Below, one piece after another: positions 15,945 to 24,842 of a stretch of 37,358 nucleotides of DNA. Below the pieces are notes generated by a model. It did no database searches, was not told the DNA's origin, and saw only the letters and a program-made list of their open reading frames with translations. Positions within the stretch are counted from its first letter, which is position 1. Every line of letters begins with the position of its first letter. The stretch is from Micromonospora arida (GTDB taxonomy: Bacteria > Actinomycetota > Actinomycetes > Mycobacteriales > Micromonosporaceae): NCBI RefSeq assembly GCF_003857035.1, contig NZ_QGSY01000245.1:1-37358 (forward strand), in the 5' to 3' direction. A program made the translations under genes and the position numbers.

Positions 15945-17762
15945 ATGACCGACGGCTCCCCCGGCCCCGCCCGGCGTTCGATCGCGCCACCTTCGGTGCT
16001 CGGCGACCCGGAACGGCTGCGCGCGCTCGCCGACACCGGGCTCGACGCCGTCCCGGACGAGGCATTCGACCGGTTCGCGCGGCTGGTCAGTGACCTGCTG
16101 GACGTGCCGGTCGCGCTGGTCTCCCTGGTCTCCACCGACCGGCAGTTCTTCCCGGGCGCAGTCGGGTTGCCGGACCCCTGGTCGGAGCGCCGGCAGACCC
16201 CACTGAGCCACTCGTTCTGTCAGCACGTGGTGGGCATCGAGGCGCCGATGGTGCTGCCCGACGCCCGGCTCTACCCCCGCGTCCGGGACAACCTGGCCAT
16301 CGACGACCTCGGCGTGGTCGCGTACGCCGGGATGCCGCTGACCGACCTCTCCGGCCGGGTGCTCGGCTCGCTCTGCGCCATCGACAACAAGCCCCGCGCC
16401 TGGACGGCCGCGCAGCTGCGGACCCTGGCCGACCTGGCCGCCGCCTGCTCGTCGGAGCTGCGGCTGCGGATCGCGCTCGACGGCGCGCAGGAGGCCCGGC
16501 GGCGGGTGGTGCAGGCGCACGGGCGGCTGGAACTGCTGGCCGGGGTGAGTGAGACGCTGGCCGGCACCCTGGACGTGGGCACCGCGCTGCGCCGGCTCGC
16601 CGCCACCATGGTGCCGCTGCTCGCCGACTGGTGCCTGCTCACCCTGATCGGGCCGACCGGCCTGCCCCGCGAGGTGGTCTCGGTGCACAGGGACCCGGCC
16701 CGCGCGGCGGACGTCGACCGCTTCGGCGATCTGCTGCGCACCGGACTGAGCCCGGAGTCGATCATCCGGGCGGTGCTCCGGACCGGCCAGCCCCGGCTCG
16801 GCAGCGTGGCGTCCCTGGCCGACGTGACAAGGGGCACCACCCACCCGGAGATGGCCTCCATCGCCAGTCGGTTGGGCATCGCCTCCTACCTGAGCGTGCC
16901 GCTGCGGGGCGCCGGCGGCACGGTGCTGGGCGCGATCACCCTCGTCAACGGCGGCCAACGTCAGCAGTTCGACGACCGGGACCTGCTCACCGCCGTCGAC
17001 ATCGGCCGCCGGGCCGGCCAGGCCGTCGGCAACAGCTCGATGTACGGCGAGCAACGGCACGTCGCCGAGGTCCTGCAACACAGCATGCTGCCCCGGCTGC
17101 CGATGGTGGCGGAGCTGGAGTTGGCGGCCCGCTACCAGCCGGCGGCCGACCGGGTCGAGGTGGGCGGTGACTGGTACGACGCCTTCGTGCAGCCCGACGG
17201 CGACGTGATCGCGGCGATCGGGGACGTGGCCGGGCACGACATCGAGGCGGCGGCGACCATGGGCCAGCTGCGCAACCTGGTGCGGGGCAACGCCTTCGGC
17301 CGGCCGGACGCGGTCGGGTCACTGATGGCCGACCTGGATGGCGCCATCCGTGGCCTGCGCCTGCCGATCGCCGCCACCGCGACGCTGGTGCGGATCTGTC
17401 CGCAGCGCGCCGGTGTGCACGAGGTGACCTGGTCCAACGCCGGGCACCCGCCGGCCCTGGTGGTCCGGGCCGGCGGGGCGGTGGAGGCCCTGGAGGCGAC
17501 GCCGGAGCCGCTGCTCGGCCTGGCCCGCCCGTCGCCCCGGAGCAGCCAGTCGACCGTCCTGGCCACCGGCGACACCCTGCTGCTCTACACCGACGGGCTG
17601 ATCGAACGGCGGGACCGCTCCATCGACGAGGGGTTGGCGGAGCTGGTGGGCCGGCTCACCGGCACCGACACGCTGCCCCTCGACGACCTGTGCGACCTGC
17701 TGCTCGCCTCGATCCGACACCGTGAGGACGACACCGCGCTGCTGGCCGTACGGGCTCGGTGA
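15945..17762 (+). CDS. GAF-GAF-PP2C serine phosphatase (RsbU/SpoIIE type)
   Basis: A 605-residue soluble signalling phosphatase, probably acting on an anti-anti-sigma factor. The first GAF domain spans about residues 30-170 (LDVPVALVSLVSTDRQFF, then GVVAYAGMPL and LGSLCAID). The second spans about 195-360 (ASYLSVPLRG, VLGAITLVN). The C-terminal SpoIIE/PP2C domain has QHSMLPRLP, GGDWYDAF at 407-414, IGDVAGHDIEAA, SNAGHPPALV, LLLYTDGLIERRD and EDDTALL, so the metal-binding Asp residues are present. I chose ATG 15945; the frame is open much further upstream through the opposite-strand dehydrogenase, which is a GC-rich artefact. The stop overlaps a possible GTG of the next gene, so cotranscription with the sugar dehydrogenase is likely. 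Confidence 0.92.
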   Translation: MTDGSPGPARRSIAPPSVLGDPERLRALADTGLDAVPDEAFDRFARLVSDLLDVPVALVSLVSTDRQFFPGAVGLPDPWSERRQTPLSHSFCQHVVGIEAPMVLPDARLYPRVRDNLAIDDLGVVAYAGMPLTDLSGRVLGSLCAIDNKPRAWTAAQLRTLADLAAACSSELRLRIALDGAQEARRRVVQAHGRLELLAGVSETLAGTLDVGTALRRLAATMVPLLADWCLLTLIGPTGLPREVVSVHRDPARAADVDRFGDLLRTGLSPESIIRAVLRTGQPRLGSVASLADVTRGTTHPEMASIASRLGIASYLSVPLRGAGGTVLGAITLVNGGQRQQFDDRDLLTAVDIGRRAGQAVGNSSMYGEQRHVAEVLQHSMLPRLPMVAELELAARYQPAADRVEVGGDWYDAFVQPDGDVIAAIGDVAGHDIEAAATMGQLRNLVRGNAFGRPDAVGSLMADLDGAIRGLRLPIAATATLVRICPQRAGVHEVTWSNAGHPPALVVRAGGAVEALEATPEPLLGLARPSPRSSQSTVLATGDTLLLYTDGLIERRDRSIDEGLAELVGRLTGTDTLPLDDLCDLLLASIRHREDDTALLAVRAR

Positions 17763-17854
17763 GTGGCCCACCGGGGATCACCGGGCGGGTCGATCGGCAC
17801 CCGTTGCATCTCGACGGGCCCGGCCGGGCCGCGCGGCGGGCTACCCTGGGCCGG

Positions 17855-19027
17855 GTGAGCGCCCGTCCCCCGTACCCTCGCATCCACCGCCTCCGGGTGG
17901 CCCTCGCGGCGTCCTGCGCGGCGCTGCTGTTCACCGCCGGTTGCAGCTTCGGCGAGCCGGAGCCCGACCCGGCCGGCGAACCGCCCAACCTGCCGACCCC
18001 GTCCGCGTCGGCGAGCCCCGGCGGTGCCGGCCAGCAGGCGGTGGCGACAGTGCTCGCCAAGGGTCTGCGGGTGCCGTGGGCGATCGCCTTCCTACCGGAC
18101 GGCGGCGCGTTGGTCACCGAACGGGACAACGGCCGGATCCTCCAGGTCGGGCCCGAGTCCGGGCCGGACGGGCTGCGGGTCCGCCCGGTGCAGACGATCC
18201 CCGACGTGGCGGCGGCCGGCGAGGGTGGCCTGCTCGGCATCGCCGTCTCCCCCGACTACGCCCGGGACCGGACGGTGTTCGTCTACTACACCACCGAGCG
18301 GGACAACCGGGTCGCCCGGCTGCAACTCGGCGGGCAGCCCACCCCGATCCTCACCGGCATCCCCAAGGCCAATGTGCACAACGGTGGTGGGCTGGGCTTC
18401 GGCCCGGACAAGCAGCTCTACGTCAGCACGGGTGACGCCGGTCAGCGCCCCCTCTCCCAGGACGTGAAGAGCCTCGGCGGCAAGATCCTCCGGATCACCC
18501 CGGACGGCAAGCCCGCCGCCGGCAATCCGTACCCCAACTCCCCGGTGTGGTCCCTGGGGCACCGCAACGTCCAGGGTCTCGCCTGGGATGCCGCGAAGCG
18601 GATGTACGCCGTCGAGTTCGGCCAGAACACCTGGGACGAGATCAACCAGATCACCAAGGGCGGCAACTACGGGTGGCCGGAGGTCGAGGGCCGGGCCGGC
18701 GACAAGCGGTTCACCGACCCGATCGCGCAGTGGGCGACGTCGGACGCGTCCTGCTCCGGTCTGGCCGCCACGGACCGGCTGCTGGTCACCGGCTGTCTGC
18801 GCGGCAAGCGCCTCTGGGTGATGGAGCTGACCGACACCGGCACCCTGCTGGGTCAGCCCAGTGAGCTGCTCACCAACCGCTACGGTCGGCTGCGTGCGGT
18901 GGCCGCGGCACCGGACGGGTCGCTCTGGGTGAGCACCTCCAACCACGACGGCCGGGGCGACCCGGCGGGCGACGATGACCGGCTCCTGCGGGTGGTCTTC
19001 GCGGGTGGTGACGGCGGACGCAGCTGA
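17855..19027 (+). CDS. PQQ-type sugar dehydrogenase lipoprotein (GSDH/Hhip-like beta-propeller)
   Basis: A 390-residue exported lipoprotein: basic N-terminus, hydrophobic core VALAASCAALLFTAGC with the lipobox cysteine, then a Pro/Ala-rich tether. The mature part is a GSDH beta-propeller (PF07995) with PWAIAFLPDGGALVTERDNG, GEGGLLGIAVSPDY, VHNGGGLGFGPD, SLGGKILRITPDG, SLGHRNVQGLAWD and GGNYGWPEVEG. Such proteins oxidise aldoses with pyrroloquinoline quinone, though many actinobacterial members are uncharacterised. I chose GTG 17855 because it gives a normal signal peptide. The frame reaches back to a GTG at 17759 overlapping the phosphatase stop, which would bury the signal. Confidence 0.85.
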   Translation: MSARPPYPRIHRLRVALAASCAALLFTAGCSFGEPEPDPAGEPPNLPTPSASASPGGAGQQAVATVLAKGLRVPWAIAFLPDGGALVTERDNGRILQVGPESGPDGLRVRPVQTIPDVAAAGEGGLLGIAVSPDYARDRTVFVYYTTERDNRVARLQLGGQPTPILTGIPKANVHNGGGLGFGPDKQLYVSTGDAGQRPLSQDVKSLGGKILRITPDGKPAAGNPYPNSPVWSLGHRNVQGLAWDAAKRMYAVEFGQNTWDEINQITKGGNYGWPEVEGRAGDKRFTDPIAQWATSDASCSGLAATDRLLVTGCLRGKRLWVMELTDTGTLLGQPSELLTNRYGRLRAVAAAPDGSLWVSTSNHDGRGDPAGDDDRLLRVVFAGGDGGRS

Positions 19028-19087
19028 TTGCGTCACCATCCGCTCAGGTTTGCCAAGATCTTTCGACGGGCAGGTCAGACTTTCAGC

Positions 19088-20692
19088 ATGGACGGGCAAC
19101 GCGACGAGGGGCACGACGACGCCGATGACCGGGACGACCCGGTGACCGGCGACGATCGGCCGCGCCCGACGGGTTGGTGGGTGGGCGCGGCCGGCCCACT
19201 GCGCCGCCTCGGGCTGATCGTCGCCGTCCTCGCCGTGGCCCTGGCCGGGGCGGTGCTCGGGGTGCTGGCCGGTGGCCAGGTGAGCACCGACATCGGCCCG
19301 TTCCGGGCCAACCTCAGCATCTCCCCCGCCCGCGACGGCGGCACCACCGTCGACATCCCGCCGCTCGGCGCGCTGCTGCTCGACAGCCACGACGGGCCGA
19401 CCCATCTCACCGTCCGGCTGGGCGCCCTCGACCAGGGGCGCACCGAGGCGCTGATCGACGATCCGGCCAGCATCAGCCGGGCCAGCCAGAGCGCCGTGGA
19501 GGACGTCCGCTCCGGGGTGATGCGCCTCGGCCTGCGTACCCTCGGCGCGTCGGTGCTTGTCACGTTGATCCTGGCCGGGCTGATCTTCCGCGACGTCCGG
19601 CGCACGGCCTGGGCGGGTGGGCTGGCGCTGCTGGTCACCGCCAGCAGCCTCGGCACGGCGGCGGCGACCCTTCGTCCACAGGCCATCGAGGAACCGCGCT
19701 ACGAGGGGCTGCTGGTCAACGCGCCGGCCATCGTCGGTGACGCCCGCCGGATCGCCAACGACTACACCAAGTACGCGGAGCAGTTGCAGCGCCTGGTCGG
19801 CAACGTCAGCCAGCTCTACACCACCGTCTCGGCGCTTCCGCTGTTGGAGCCGACCCCGGGCACCACCCGGGTGCTGCACGTCTCCGACATGCATCTCAAC
19901 CCGACCGGCTGGCAGCTGATCCGGACGGTCGTGGAGCAGTTCGGCATCGACGTGGTGATCGACACCGGGGACATCACCGACTGGGGCAGCGAACCGGAAG
20001 CCTCCTTCGTCGCCTCGATCGGCCTGCTGAAGAAGCCGTACGTCTTCATCCGGGGCAACCACGACTCCGGCAAGACCGCAGCCGCGGTGGCCCGTCAGCC
20101 GAACGCGATCGTGCTGAACAACACGACCACGACGCTCGCCGGGCTGACCATCGCCGGCATCGGCGACCCGCGTTTCACCCCGGACAAGAACACCTCCCCG
20201 GCCGGCAGCGGGTTGACCCAGCAGGTGGCCGACCAGGTGATCGGCGCCGGCAACCAGCTCGCCGCGACGGTCCGCAGCTCACCGCGACCGGTCAACATCG
20301 CGCTCGTGCACGACCCGGCGTCGGCTGGGCCGCTCGCCGGCACCTGCCCGCTGGTGCTGGCCGGGCACACCCACTCCCGGCAGGTCTCCGAGCTGCCGCA
20401 GGCGCCCGGGCAGCAGCGCACCACGCTGATGGTGGAGGGTTCCACCGGTGGCGCCGGGCTGCGCGGCCTGGAGGGTGAGAAGCCCACCCCGCTGTCGATG
20501 AGCGTGCTCTACTTCGACCAGCAGAAGCTGCTCCAGGCGTACGACACCATCACCGTCGGCGGCACCGGGCAGGCCCAGGTCAACCTGGAACGACGCCTGG
20601 TGGAGAACCCGGCCGCCGGCGTCCCCGCCACACCCACACCCACGCCGAGCGGCGGCGTCCCCGCCACACCCACGCCCACGCCGACCGGCTGA
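19088..20692 (+). CDS. Membrane-anchored metallophosphoesterase
   Basis: A 534-residue protein with an acidic cytoplasmic N-terminus, one membrane helix at about 40-62, two more at about 155-200, and then a calcineurin-like phosphoesterase domain. The metal motifs are all present: HVSDMHL near 264, VIDTGDITDWG near 294, IRGNHDS near 323, ALVHDP near 405 and LAGHTHSRQ near 424. It ends in a Pro/Thr-rich tail made of a 12-residue unit repeated twice. The ATG at 19088 lacks a strong ribosome site; the frame extends to 19028, directly after the sugar dehydrogenase stop, so coupling cannot be excluded. The substrate (phospholipid, nucleotide or wall precursor) is unknown. Confidence 0.85.
   Translation: MDGQRDEGHDDADDRDDPVTGDDRPRPTGWWVGAAGPLRRLGLIVAVLAVALAGAVLGVLAGGQVSTDIGPFRANLSISPARDGGTTVDIPPLGALLLDSHDGPTHLTVRLGALDQGRTEALIDDPASISRASQSAVEDVRSGVMRLGLRTLGASVLVTLILAGLIFRDVRRTAWAGGLALLVTASSLGTAAATLRPQAIEEPRYEGLLVNAPAIVGDARRIANDYTKYAEQLQRLVGNVSQLYTTVSALPLLEPTPGTTRVLHVSDMHLNPTGWQLIRTVVEQFGIDVVIDTGDITDWGSEPEASFVASIGLLKKPYVFIRGNHDSGKTAAAVARQPNAIVLNNTTTTLAGLTIAGIGDPRFTPDKNTSPAGSGLTQQVADQVIGAGNQLAATVRSSPRPVNIALVHDPASAGPLAGTCPLVLAGHTHSRQVSELPQAPGQQRTTLMVEGSTGGAGLRGLEGEKPTPLSMSVLYFDQQKLLQAYDTITVGGTGQAQVNLERRLVENPAAGVPATPTPTPSGGVPATPTPTPTG
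20618..20689 (+). repeat. Two 36-bp tandem units encoding a PATPTPTP tail
   Basis: Units 20618-20653 and 20654-20689 differ at 2 of 36 positions and encode GVPATPTPTPSG and GVPATPTPTPTG at the extreme C-terminus of the phosphoesterase. Copy number is likely to vary between strains. Confidence 0.9.
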
Positions 20693-20697
20693 GCAGA

Positions 20698-20734
20698 CGT
20701 CGACGCCCGGCAGCGGACCGGCGGGCGGTCGACG
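20698..20734. terminator. Bidirectional hairpin between convergent genes
   Basis: CGTCGACGCCCG (20698-20709) pairs with CGGGCGGTCGACG (20722-20734), a 12-bp stem with one bulged base and a 12-base loop. It fills the gap between the stops of the phosphoesterase and the AceE-like gene. Confidence 0.65.
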
Positions 20735-20736
20735 GG

Positions 20737-23094
20737 TCAGCGGAGGGCGATGGCGGCCAGGGCGGCGTTGACGATGCTGCCGGGCAGCAGGTCGTGCAGT
20801 TCGTACAGCTCGGCGACGCTGCCGGACTGGCCGAACTCGTCCACGCCGAGCGGCACCGCCGGTGCGCCGACCGCCGAACCGAGCCAGGCCATCGCGTGCG
20901 ATGCGGCGTCGTGCACGGTCACCACCGGCACCCGATCGGCGAACGCGGACCGCAGCGCGCCCGGCACGCTGGGCACCGTGGCCGTCCGTACGCCCTGGCG
21001 AAGGGTGCGCTGCCAGGCCCGGTAGAGCCGGTCCAGCGAGGTCACGTCCACCACGTGCGCGGCGATGCCCTCGTCGGCCAGCTCCGCCGCGGCGGCCAGC
21101 ACCTCGGGCAGCACCGCGCCGGAGGCGGCCAGCTGCACCACCGGGGCGTCGACCAGGTGCGGGTACGCCTGGTGCGCGTCGACCAGCCGGTACGCCCCGG
21201 CGACGACCTGCCGGCGCAGCACCGCGTCGCCGAGCCGCGCCCGGGCTGCCTCAAACGGTGCCTGGTCCAGCGGTCGGGTGCTCAACCGGAAGTAGTACGC
21301 GCCGTCCTCGGCGGGTGCGGCGGTCGCGGCCGGGACCGACCCGCCGGCGATCTGACCGAGCGCGTCGCAGAGCAGCCAGTCGAGGGTGGCCGCGTACGCC
21401 GGCTCGACGAAGGTCACCCCGGGCAGCTCCAGGCCGACCGACGCGGTGATCGTGGACTGGTGGGCGCCGCCCTCCGGGGCGAGGGTGATGCCGGACGGGG
21501 TGCCGGCCACCACGAACCGGGAGCCGGAGTAGGTGCCGTACAGGAACGCGTCGAGGCCGCGCAGCACGAACGGGTCGTAGACGGTGCCCACCGGCAGCAG
21601 CGGCTGCCCGGACAGGTCCCAGGACAGCCCGAGCTGGCCGAGCAGCAGGAACAGGTTCATCTCCGAGATGCCCAGCTCGATGTGCTGCCCAGCGGGGCTC
21701 TCCGTCCAGCGCAGCATCCGGTCCTCGGTCCAGGAACGCTGCTCGGTGGGGGCGAACACCCCGGTCTTGTTGATGAACCCGGCGAGGTTGGTGGAGGTGG
21801 CCACGTCCGGGGCGGTGGTGACCAGGTAGCGGCCCACCTCCCGGTCCCGGGCCAGGTCCACCAGCACCCGACCGAAGGCCTCCTGCGTGGAGATCGGCTT
21901 GTTGGCGCGTACTCCAGTGCTTTCCGGGACGGTGACCCCCAGCGCACGCTCGCGCGGCGCGCGGGACAGCGCCTCCCGGCGGGCGCCGGCCTGGATCCCG
22001 GCCTGTGACGCCGGGTCGAGGCGGTCCCACTCGGTCTCGGCGGTCAACCCCTGCGCGGTGCGTAGCGTGTCGACCTGCTCCGAGCTGAGCAGCGCGGAAT
22101 GGTTACGCGGATTGCCGGCGATGGGCAACCCCCAACCCTTCACGGTGTACGCGAAGACGACGCTGGGCCGGTCGGTGACCGCGTCGCACTGGGCGTACGC
22201 GTCCAGCATCGCCTGAAGGTCGTGCCCGCCCAGGTCGGTGACGAGCGGGCCGAGCTCCTCGTCGTCGACGTGGGCGATCAGCTTGTCGATGCCGGTCGGG
22301 GCGCCGTCCAGGAACTGCTTGCGCAGCGCCGGCCCGGTCAGCCCGAACAGCGACTGGTACTGCTCGTTGGGCATCGCGTCGATCCAGTCGCGCAGCGCCT
22401 CGCCGCCCGGTCGGGCGTACGCCTCGGCGAGCCGGCGGCCGTACTTGACCTCCACGACGTGCCAGCCGGCCGCCTCGAACTGGCCCCGCCACTGGTTGAT
22501 CCGGATGCCGGGGACCACCCGGTCCAGCGACTGGCGGTTGAAGTCGACGAGCCACATGACGTTGCCCAGCCCGGTGGTCGCCGGGTCTGCCACCGCCTCC
22601 CAGATGTTGCCCTCGTCCAGCTCGGCGTCGCCGATCAACGCCACGAAGCGGGAGTGCGGGCGAGCCCCGAAGTGCGCGTCGACGTATCGCCGGGTGGCGG
22701 CGGCGAAGAGCGGCGCCGCCGCGCCCAGGCCGACCGAACCGGTGGAGAAGTCCACAGAGTCCGGGTCCTTGGTGCGCGACGGGTACGACTGGAGGCCGCC
22801 ACGGGCCCGCAGCCGGGGCAGGTAGGAGCGGTCCAGGTTGCCGAGCAGGTACTGGATGGCGTGGAACACCGGGGACGCGTGCGGCTTCACGGCGACCCGG
22901 TCCTCGGCGTCCAGGTGCGCGAACCAGAGCGCGGTCATCGCCGTGACCAGGGAGGCGCTGGACGCCTGGTGGCCGCCGACCTTCACACCGTCGCCGGTGG
23001 CCCGGTCATGGTTGGCGGCGTCCACGATCCGGGTGGCGAGCCAGAGCACCCGCCGCTGGATCTCGTCGAGGACATCGAGGTCGTGCTGGGTCAC
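20737..23094 (-). CDS. AceE-like / transketolase-family thiamine-diphosphate enzyme
   Basis: A 785-residue protein built like the homodimeric pyruvate dehydrogenase E1 (AceE). An N-terminal TPP domain has GGHQASSASLVTAM near 40. The TPP/metal motif begins GDAELDEGNIW near 155 and ends VDFNRQSLDRV, which parallels AceE's GDGE to LQRLDGPV segment. The transketolase-type pyrimidine domain has ELGISEMNLFLLLGQLG with the expected catalytic Glu and APEGGAHQSTITASVGLELP, followed by a C-terminal domain. It is shorter than classical AceE (near 890 residues), and no E2 or E3 genes are nearby. It is therefore either a stand-alone E1, using a lipoyl partner elsewhere, or a different 2-oxoacid/ketol enzyme. 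The start ATG is 23094 (MTQHDLDVLDEIQRRV). Confidence 0.82.
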   Translation of the reverse strand: MTQHDLDVLDEIQRRVLWLATRIVDAANHDRATGDGVKVGGHQASSASLVTAMTALWFAHLDAEDRVAVKPHASPVFHAIQYLLGNLDRSYLPRLRARGGLQSYPSRTKDPDSVDFSTGSVGLGAAAPLFAAATRRYVDAHFGARPHSRFVALIGDAELDEGNIWEAVADPATTGLGNVMWLVDFNRQSLDRVVPGIRINQWRGQFEAAGWHVVEVKYGRRLAEAYARPGGEALRDWIDAMPNEQYQSLFGLTGPALRKQFLDGAPTGIDKLIAHVDDEELGPLVTDLGGHDLQAMLDAYAQCDAVTDRPSVVFAYTVKGWGLPIAGNPRNHSALLSSEQVDTLRTAQGLTAETEWDRLDPASQAGIQAGARREALSRAPRERALGVTVPESTGVRANKPISTQEAFGRVLVDLARDREVGRYLVTTAPDVATSTNLAGFINKTGVFAPTEQRSWTEDRMLRWTESPAGQHIELGISEMNLFLLLGQLGLSWDLSGQPLLPVGTVYDPFVLRGLDAFLYGTYSGSRFVVAGTPSGITLAPEGGAHQSTITASVGLELPGVTFVEPAYAATLDWLLCDALGQIAGGSVPAATAAPAEDGAYYFRLSTRPLDQAPFEAARARLGDAVLRRQVVAGAYRLVDAHQAYPHLVDAPVVQLAASGAVLPEVLAAAAELADEGIAAHVVDVTSLDRLYRAWQRTLRQGVRTATVPSVPGALRSAFADRVPVVTVHDAASHAMAWLGSAVGAPAVPLGVDEFGQSGSVAELYELHDLLPGSIVNAALAAIALR

Positions 23095-23147
23095 GGTGGC
23101 TCCATCCAGGCGTCGCCGTTGACGCCCTCGCGAGGGGTGCGGTAAAT

Positions 23148-23208
23148 GTTGATCATGAGGTTAACGGCAGTTGTCGATCTTCAAACCGCCGTCAACCTCA
23201 TGATCGAC
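23148..23208. repeat. Long intergenic palindrome, GTTGATCATG-core element 1
   Basis: A 21-base arm at 23148-23168 (starting GTTGATCATGAGGTT) pairs with 23188-23208 at 19 of 21 positions around a 19-base loop. It begins 15 bases past the gatB stop on the minus strand and may act as its terminator. Its AT-rich arms stand out from the flanks. Confidence 0.85.
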
Positions 23209-23222
23209 GCTGGGGCTTCGGG

Positions 23223-24722
23223 TCAGCCTTCGACGCCGAGGCGCTGCAGGATCAGCTCACGCAGGGTCTTCGCGTCGGCCTGACCACGGGTGGTCTTCAT
23301 GACCGCGCCGACCAGCGCGCCGACCGCCGCGACCTTGCCGCTGCGGATCTTGTCGGCGATGCCGGGGTTCGCGGCGATCGCCTCGTCCACGGCGGCGGTG
23401 AGCGCGCCGGTGTCCGACACGACCTCCAGGCCCCGGCTGGTCATGATCTCGGTGGGCGAGCCCTCACCGTCGACCACGCCCTCCAGCACCGTGCGGGCCA
23501 TCTTGTCGTTCAGCTTGCCGGCGTCGACCAGACCCTGAAGCTCGGCGACCTGGGCGGGGGTGGCACCGATCTCGGCCAGCTCCACACCGCTCTCGTTGGC
23601 CCGGCGGGACAGCTCACCCAGCCACCACTTGCGGGCCGCCGCCGGGGTGGTGCCGGCAGCCACGGTGGCCTCGATCAGCTCGACCGCGCCAGCGTTCAAC
23701 ACCGACTGCATGTCCAGGTCGGAAAGGCCCCACTGCTCCTGGAGCCGACGCCGGTGCACCCGGGGCAGCTCCGGCAGGGCGGCCTTCAGCTCGGCGACCC
23801 AGGCCGGGTCCGGGGCGATCGGCACCAGATCCGGCTCGGGGAAGTACCGGTAGTCGGTGGCCGTCTCCTTCGAGCGACCCGGGGTGGTGTCACCGGTGTC
23901 CTCGTGGAAGTGGCGCGTCTCCTGGGTGATCCGGCCGCCCGCGTCGAGCACCGACGCCTGCCGCAGCATCTCCGAGCGGACCGCCCGCTCCACCGACCGC
24001 AGCGAGTTGACGTTCTTCGTCTCGGTACGGGTGCCCCACTCCGCGCCCGGCAGGTTGAGCGAGGTGTTCACGTCGCAGCGCAGCGAACCCTCCTCCATCC
24101 GCACGTCGGAAACGCCCAGGGTGCGGATCACGTCCCGCAGCTCAGCGACGTACGCCTTGGCCACCTCGGGGGCGAGCGCACCGGTGCCCGTGATCGGCTT
24201 GGTGACGATCTCGACCAGCGGGATGCCGGCCCGGTTGTAGTCGACGAGCGACTCCGTCGCGCCGTGGATGCGGCCGGTGGCGCCGCCGACGTGCAGCGTC
24301 TTGCCGGTGTCCTCCTCGAGGTGCACCCGCTCGATCTCGATCCGCACCGTCTCGCCGCCCACCTCGACGTCCAGGTAACCGTCGACGCAGATCGGCTCGT
24401 CGTACTGGCTGATCTGGAAGTTCTTCGGCATGTCCGGGTAGAAGTAGTTCTTCCGGGCGAACCGGCACCACTCGGCGATCGAGCAGTTCAACGCCAGGCC
24501 GATCCGGATGATCGCCTCGATGGCCGCCTTGTTGGCCACCGGCAGCGAGCCGGGCAGGCCCAGGCACACCGGGCAGACCCGGGTGTTCGGCTCGCCGCCG
24601 AAGTCGGTCGGGCAACCGCACCACATCTTGGTGTTCGTGCCCAGCTCGACGTGGGTCTCCAGGCCGATCACCGGTTCGAAGCGCGCAACGACCTCGTCGT
24701 ACGCGGGCAGTGTCGTGGTCAT
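23223..24722 (-). CDS. gatB: Aspartyl/glutamyl-tRNA amidotransferase subunit B
   Basis: A 499-residue GatB, the kinase/transamidase subunit that converts Glu-tRNAGln or Asp-tRNAAsn to the cognate amide with GatA and GatC. It starts TTLPAYDEVVARFEPVIGLE, followed by HVELGTNTKMWCGCPTDFG and NTRVCPVCLGLPGSLP, whose cysteines form the zinc site of the family. Further on come KNYFYPDMPKNFQISQYDEP and the C-terminal YqeY-like helical and tail domains. The length is normal. It is separated from gatA by two small plus-strand membrane-protein genes. Confidence 0.97.
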   Translation of the reverse strand: MTTTLPAYDEVVARFEPVIGLETHVELGTNTKMWCGCPTDFGGEPNTRVCPVCLGLPGSLPVANKAAIEAIIRIGLALNCSIAEWCRFARKNYFYPDMPKNFQISQYDEPICVDGYLDVEVGGETVRIEIERVHLEEDTGKTLHVGGATGRIHGATESLVDYNRAGIPLVEIVTKPITGTGALAPEVAKAYVAELRDVIRTLGVSDVRMEEGSLRCDVNTSLNLPGAEWGTRTETKNVNSLRSVERAVRSEMLRQASVLDAGGRITQETRHFHEDTGDTTPGRSKETATDYRYFPEPDLVPIAPDPAWVAELKAALPELPRVHRRRLQEQWGLSDLDMQSVLNAGAVELIEATVAAGTTPAAARKWWLGELSRRANESGVELAEIGATPAQVAELQGLVDAGKLNDKMARTVLEGVVDGEGSPTEIMTSRGLEVVSDTGALTAAVDEAIAANPGIADKIRSGKVAAVGALVGAVMKTTRGQADAKTLRELILQRLGVEG

Positions 24723-24743
24723 GAGACGCTCCAGGCGCGATCC

Positions 24744-24758
24744 GGACAGAACCTGTCC
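24744..24758. promoter_or_regulatory. Palindrome in the gatB leader
   Basis: GGACAG-AAC-CTGTCC is a perfect 6-bp inverted repeat with a 3-base centre, 22 bases upstream of the gatB ATG. On the minus strand TAGGCT lies just upstream of it and could be a -10 box. It could be an operator or an mRNA hairpin; no regulator is identified. Confidence 0.35.
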
Positions 24759-24842
24759 AGCCTAATGGGGTTGCCCGATCAATCCTCGGCCGGGTTTCGT
24801 CAGGGGTGCGTGGCGTCGTCGGCGGCGGGGTACGGAGCGACC

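Noticed and set aside
20794..22008. 404-codon plus-strand open frame inside the AceE-like gene
   Set aside because: Antisense shadow with no recognisable protein features.
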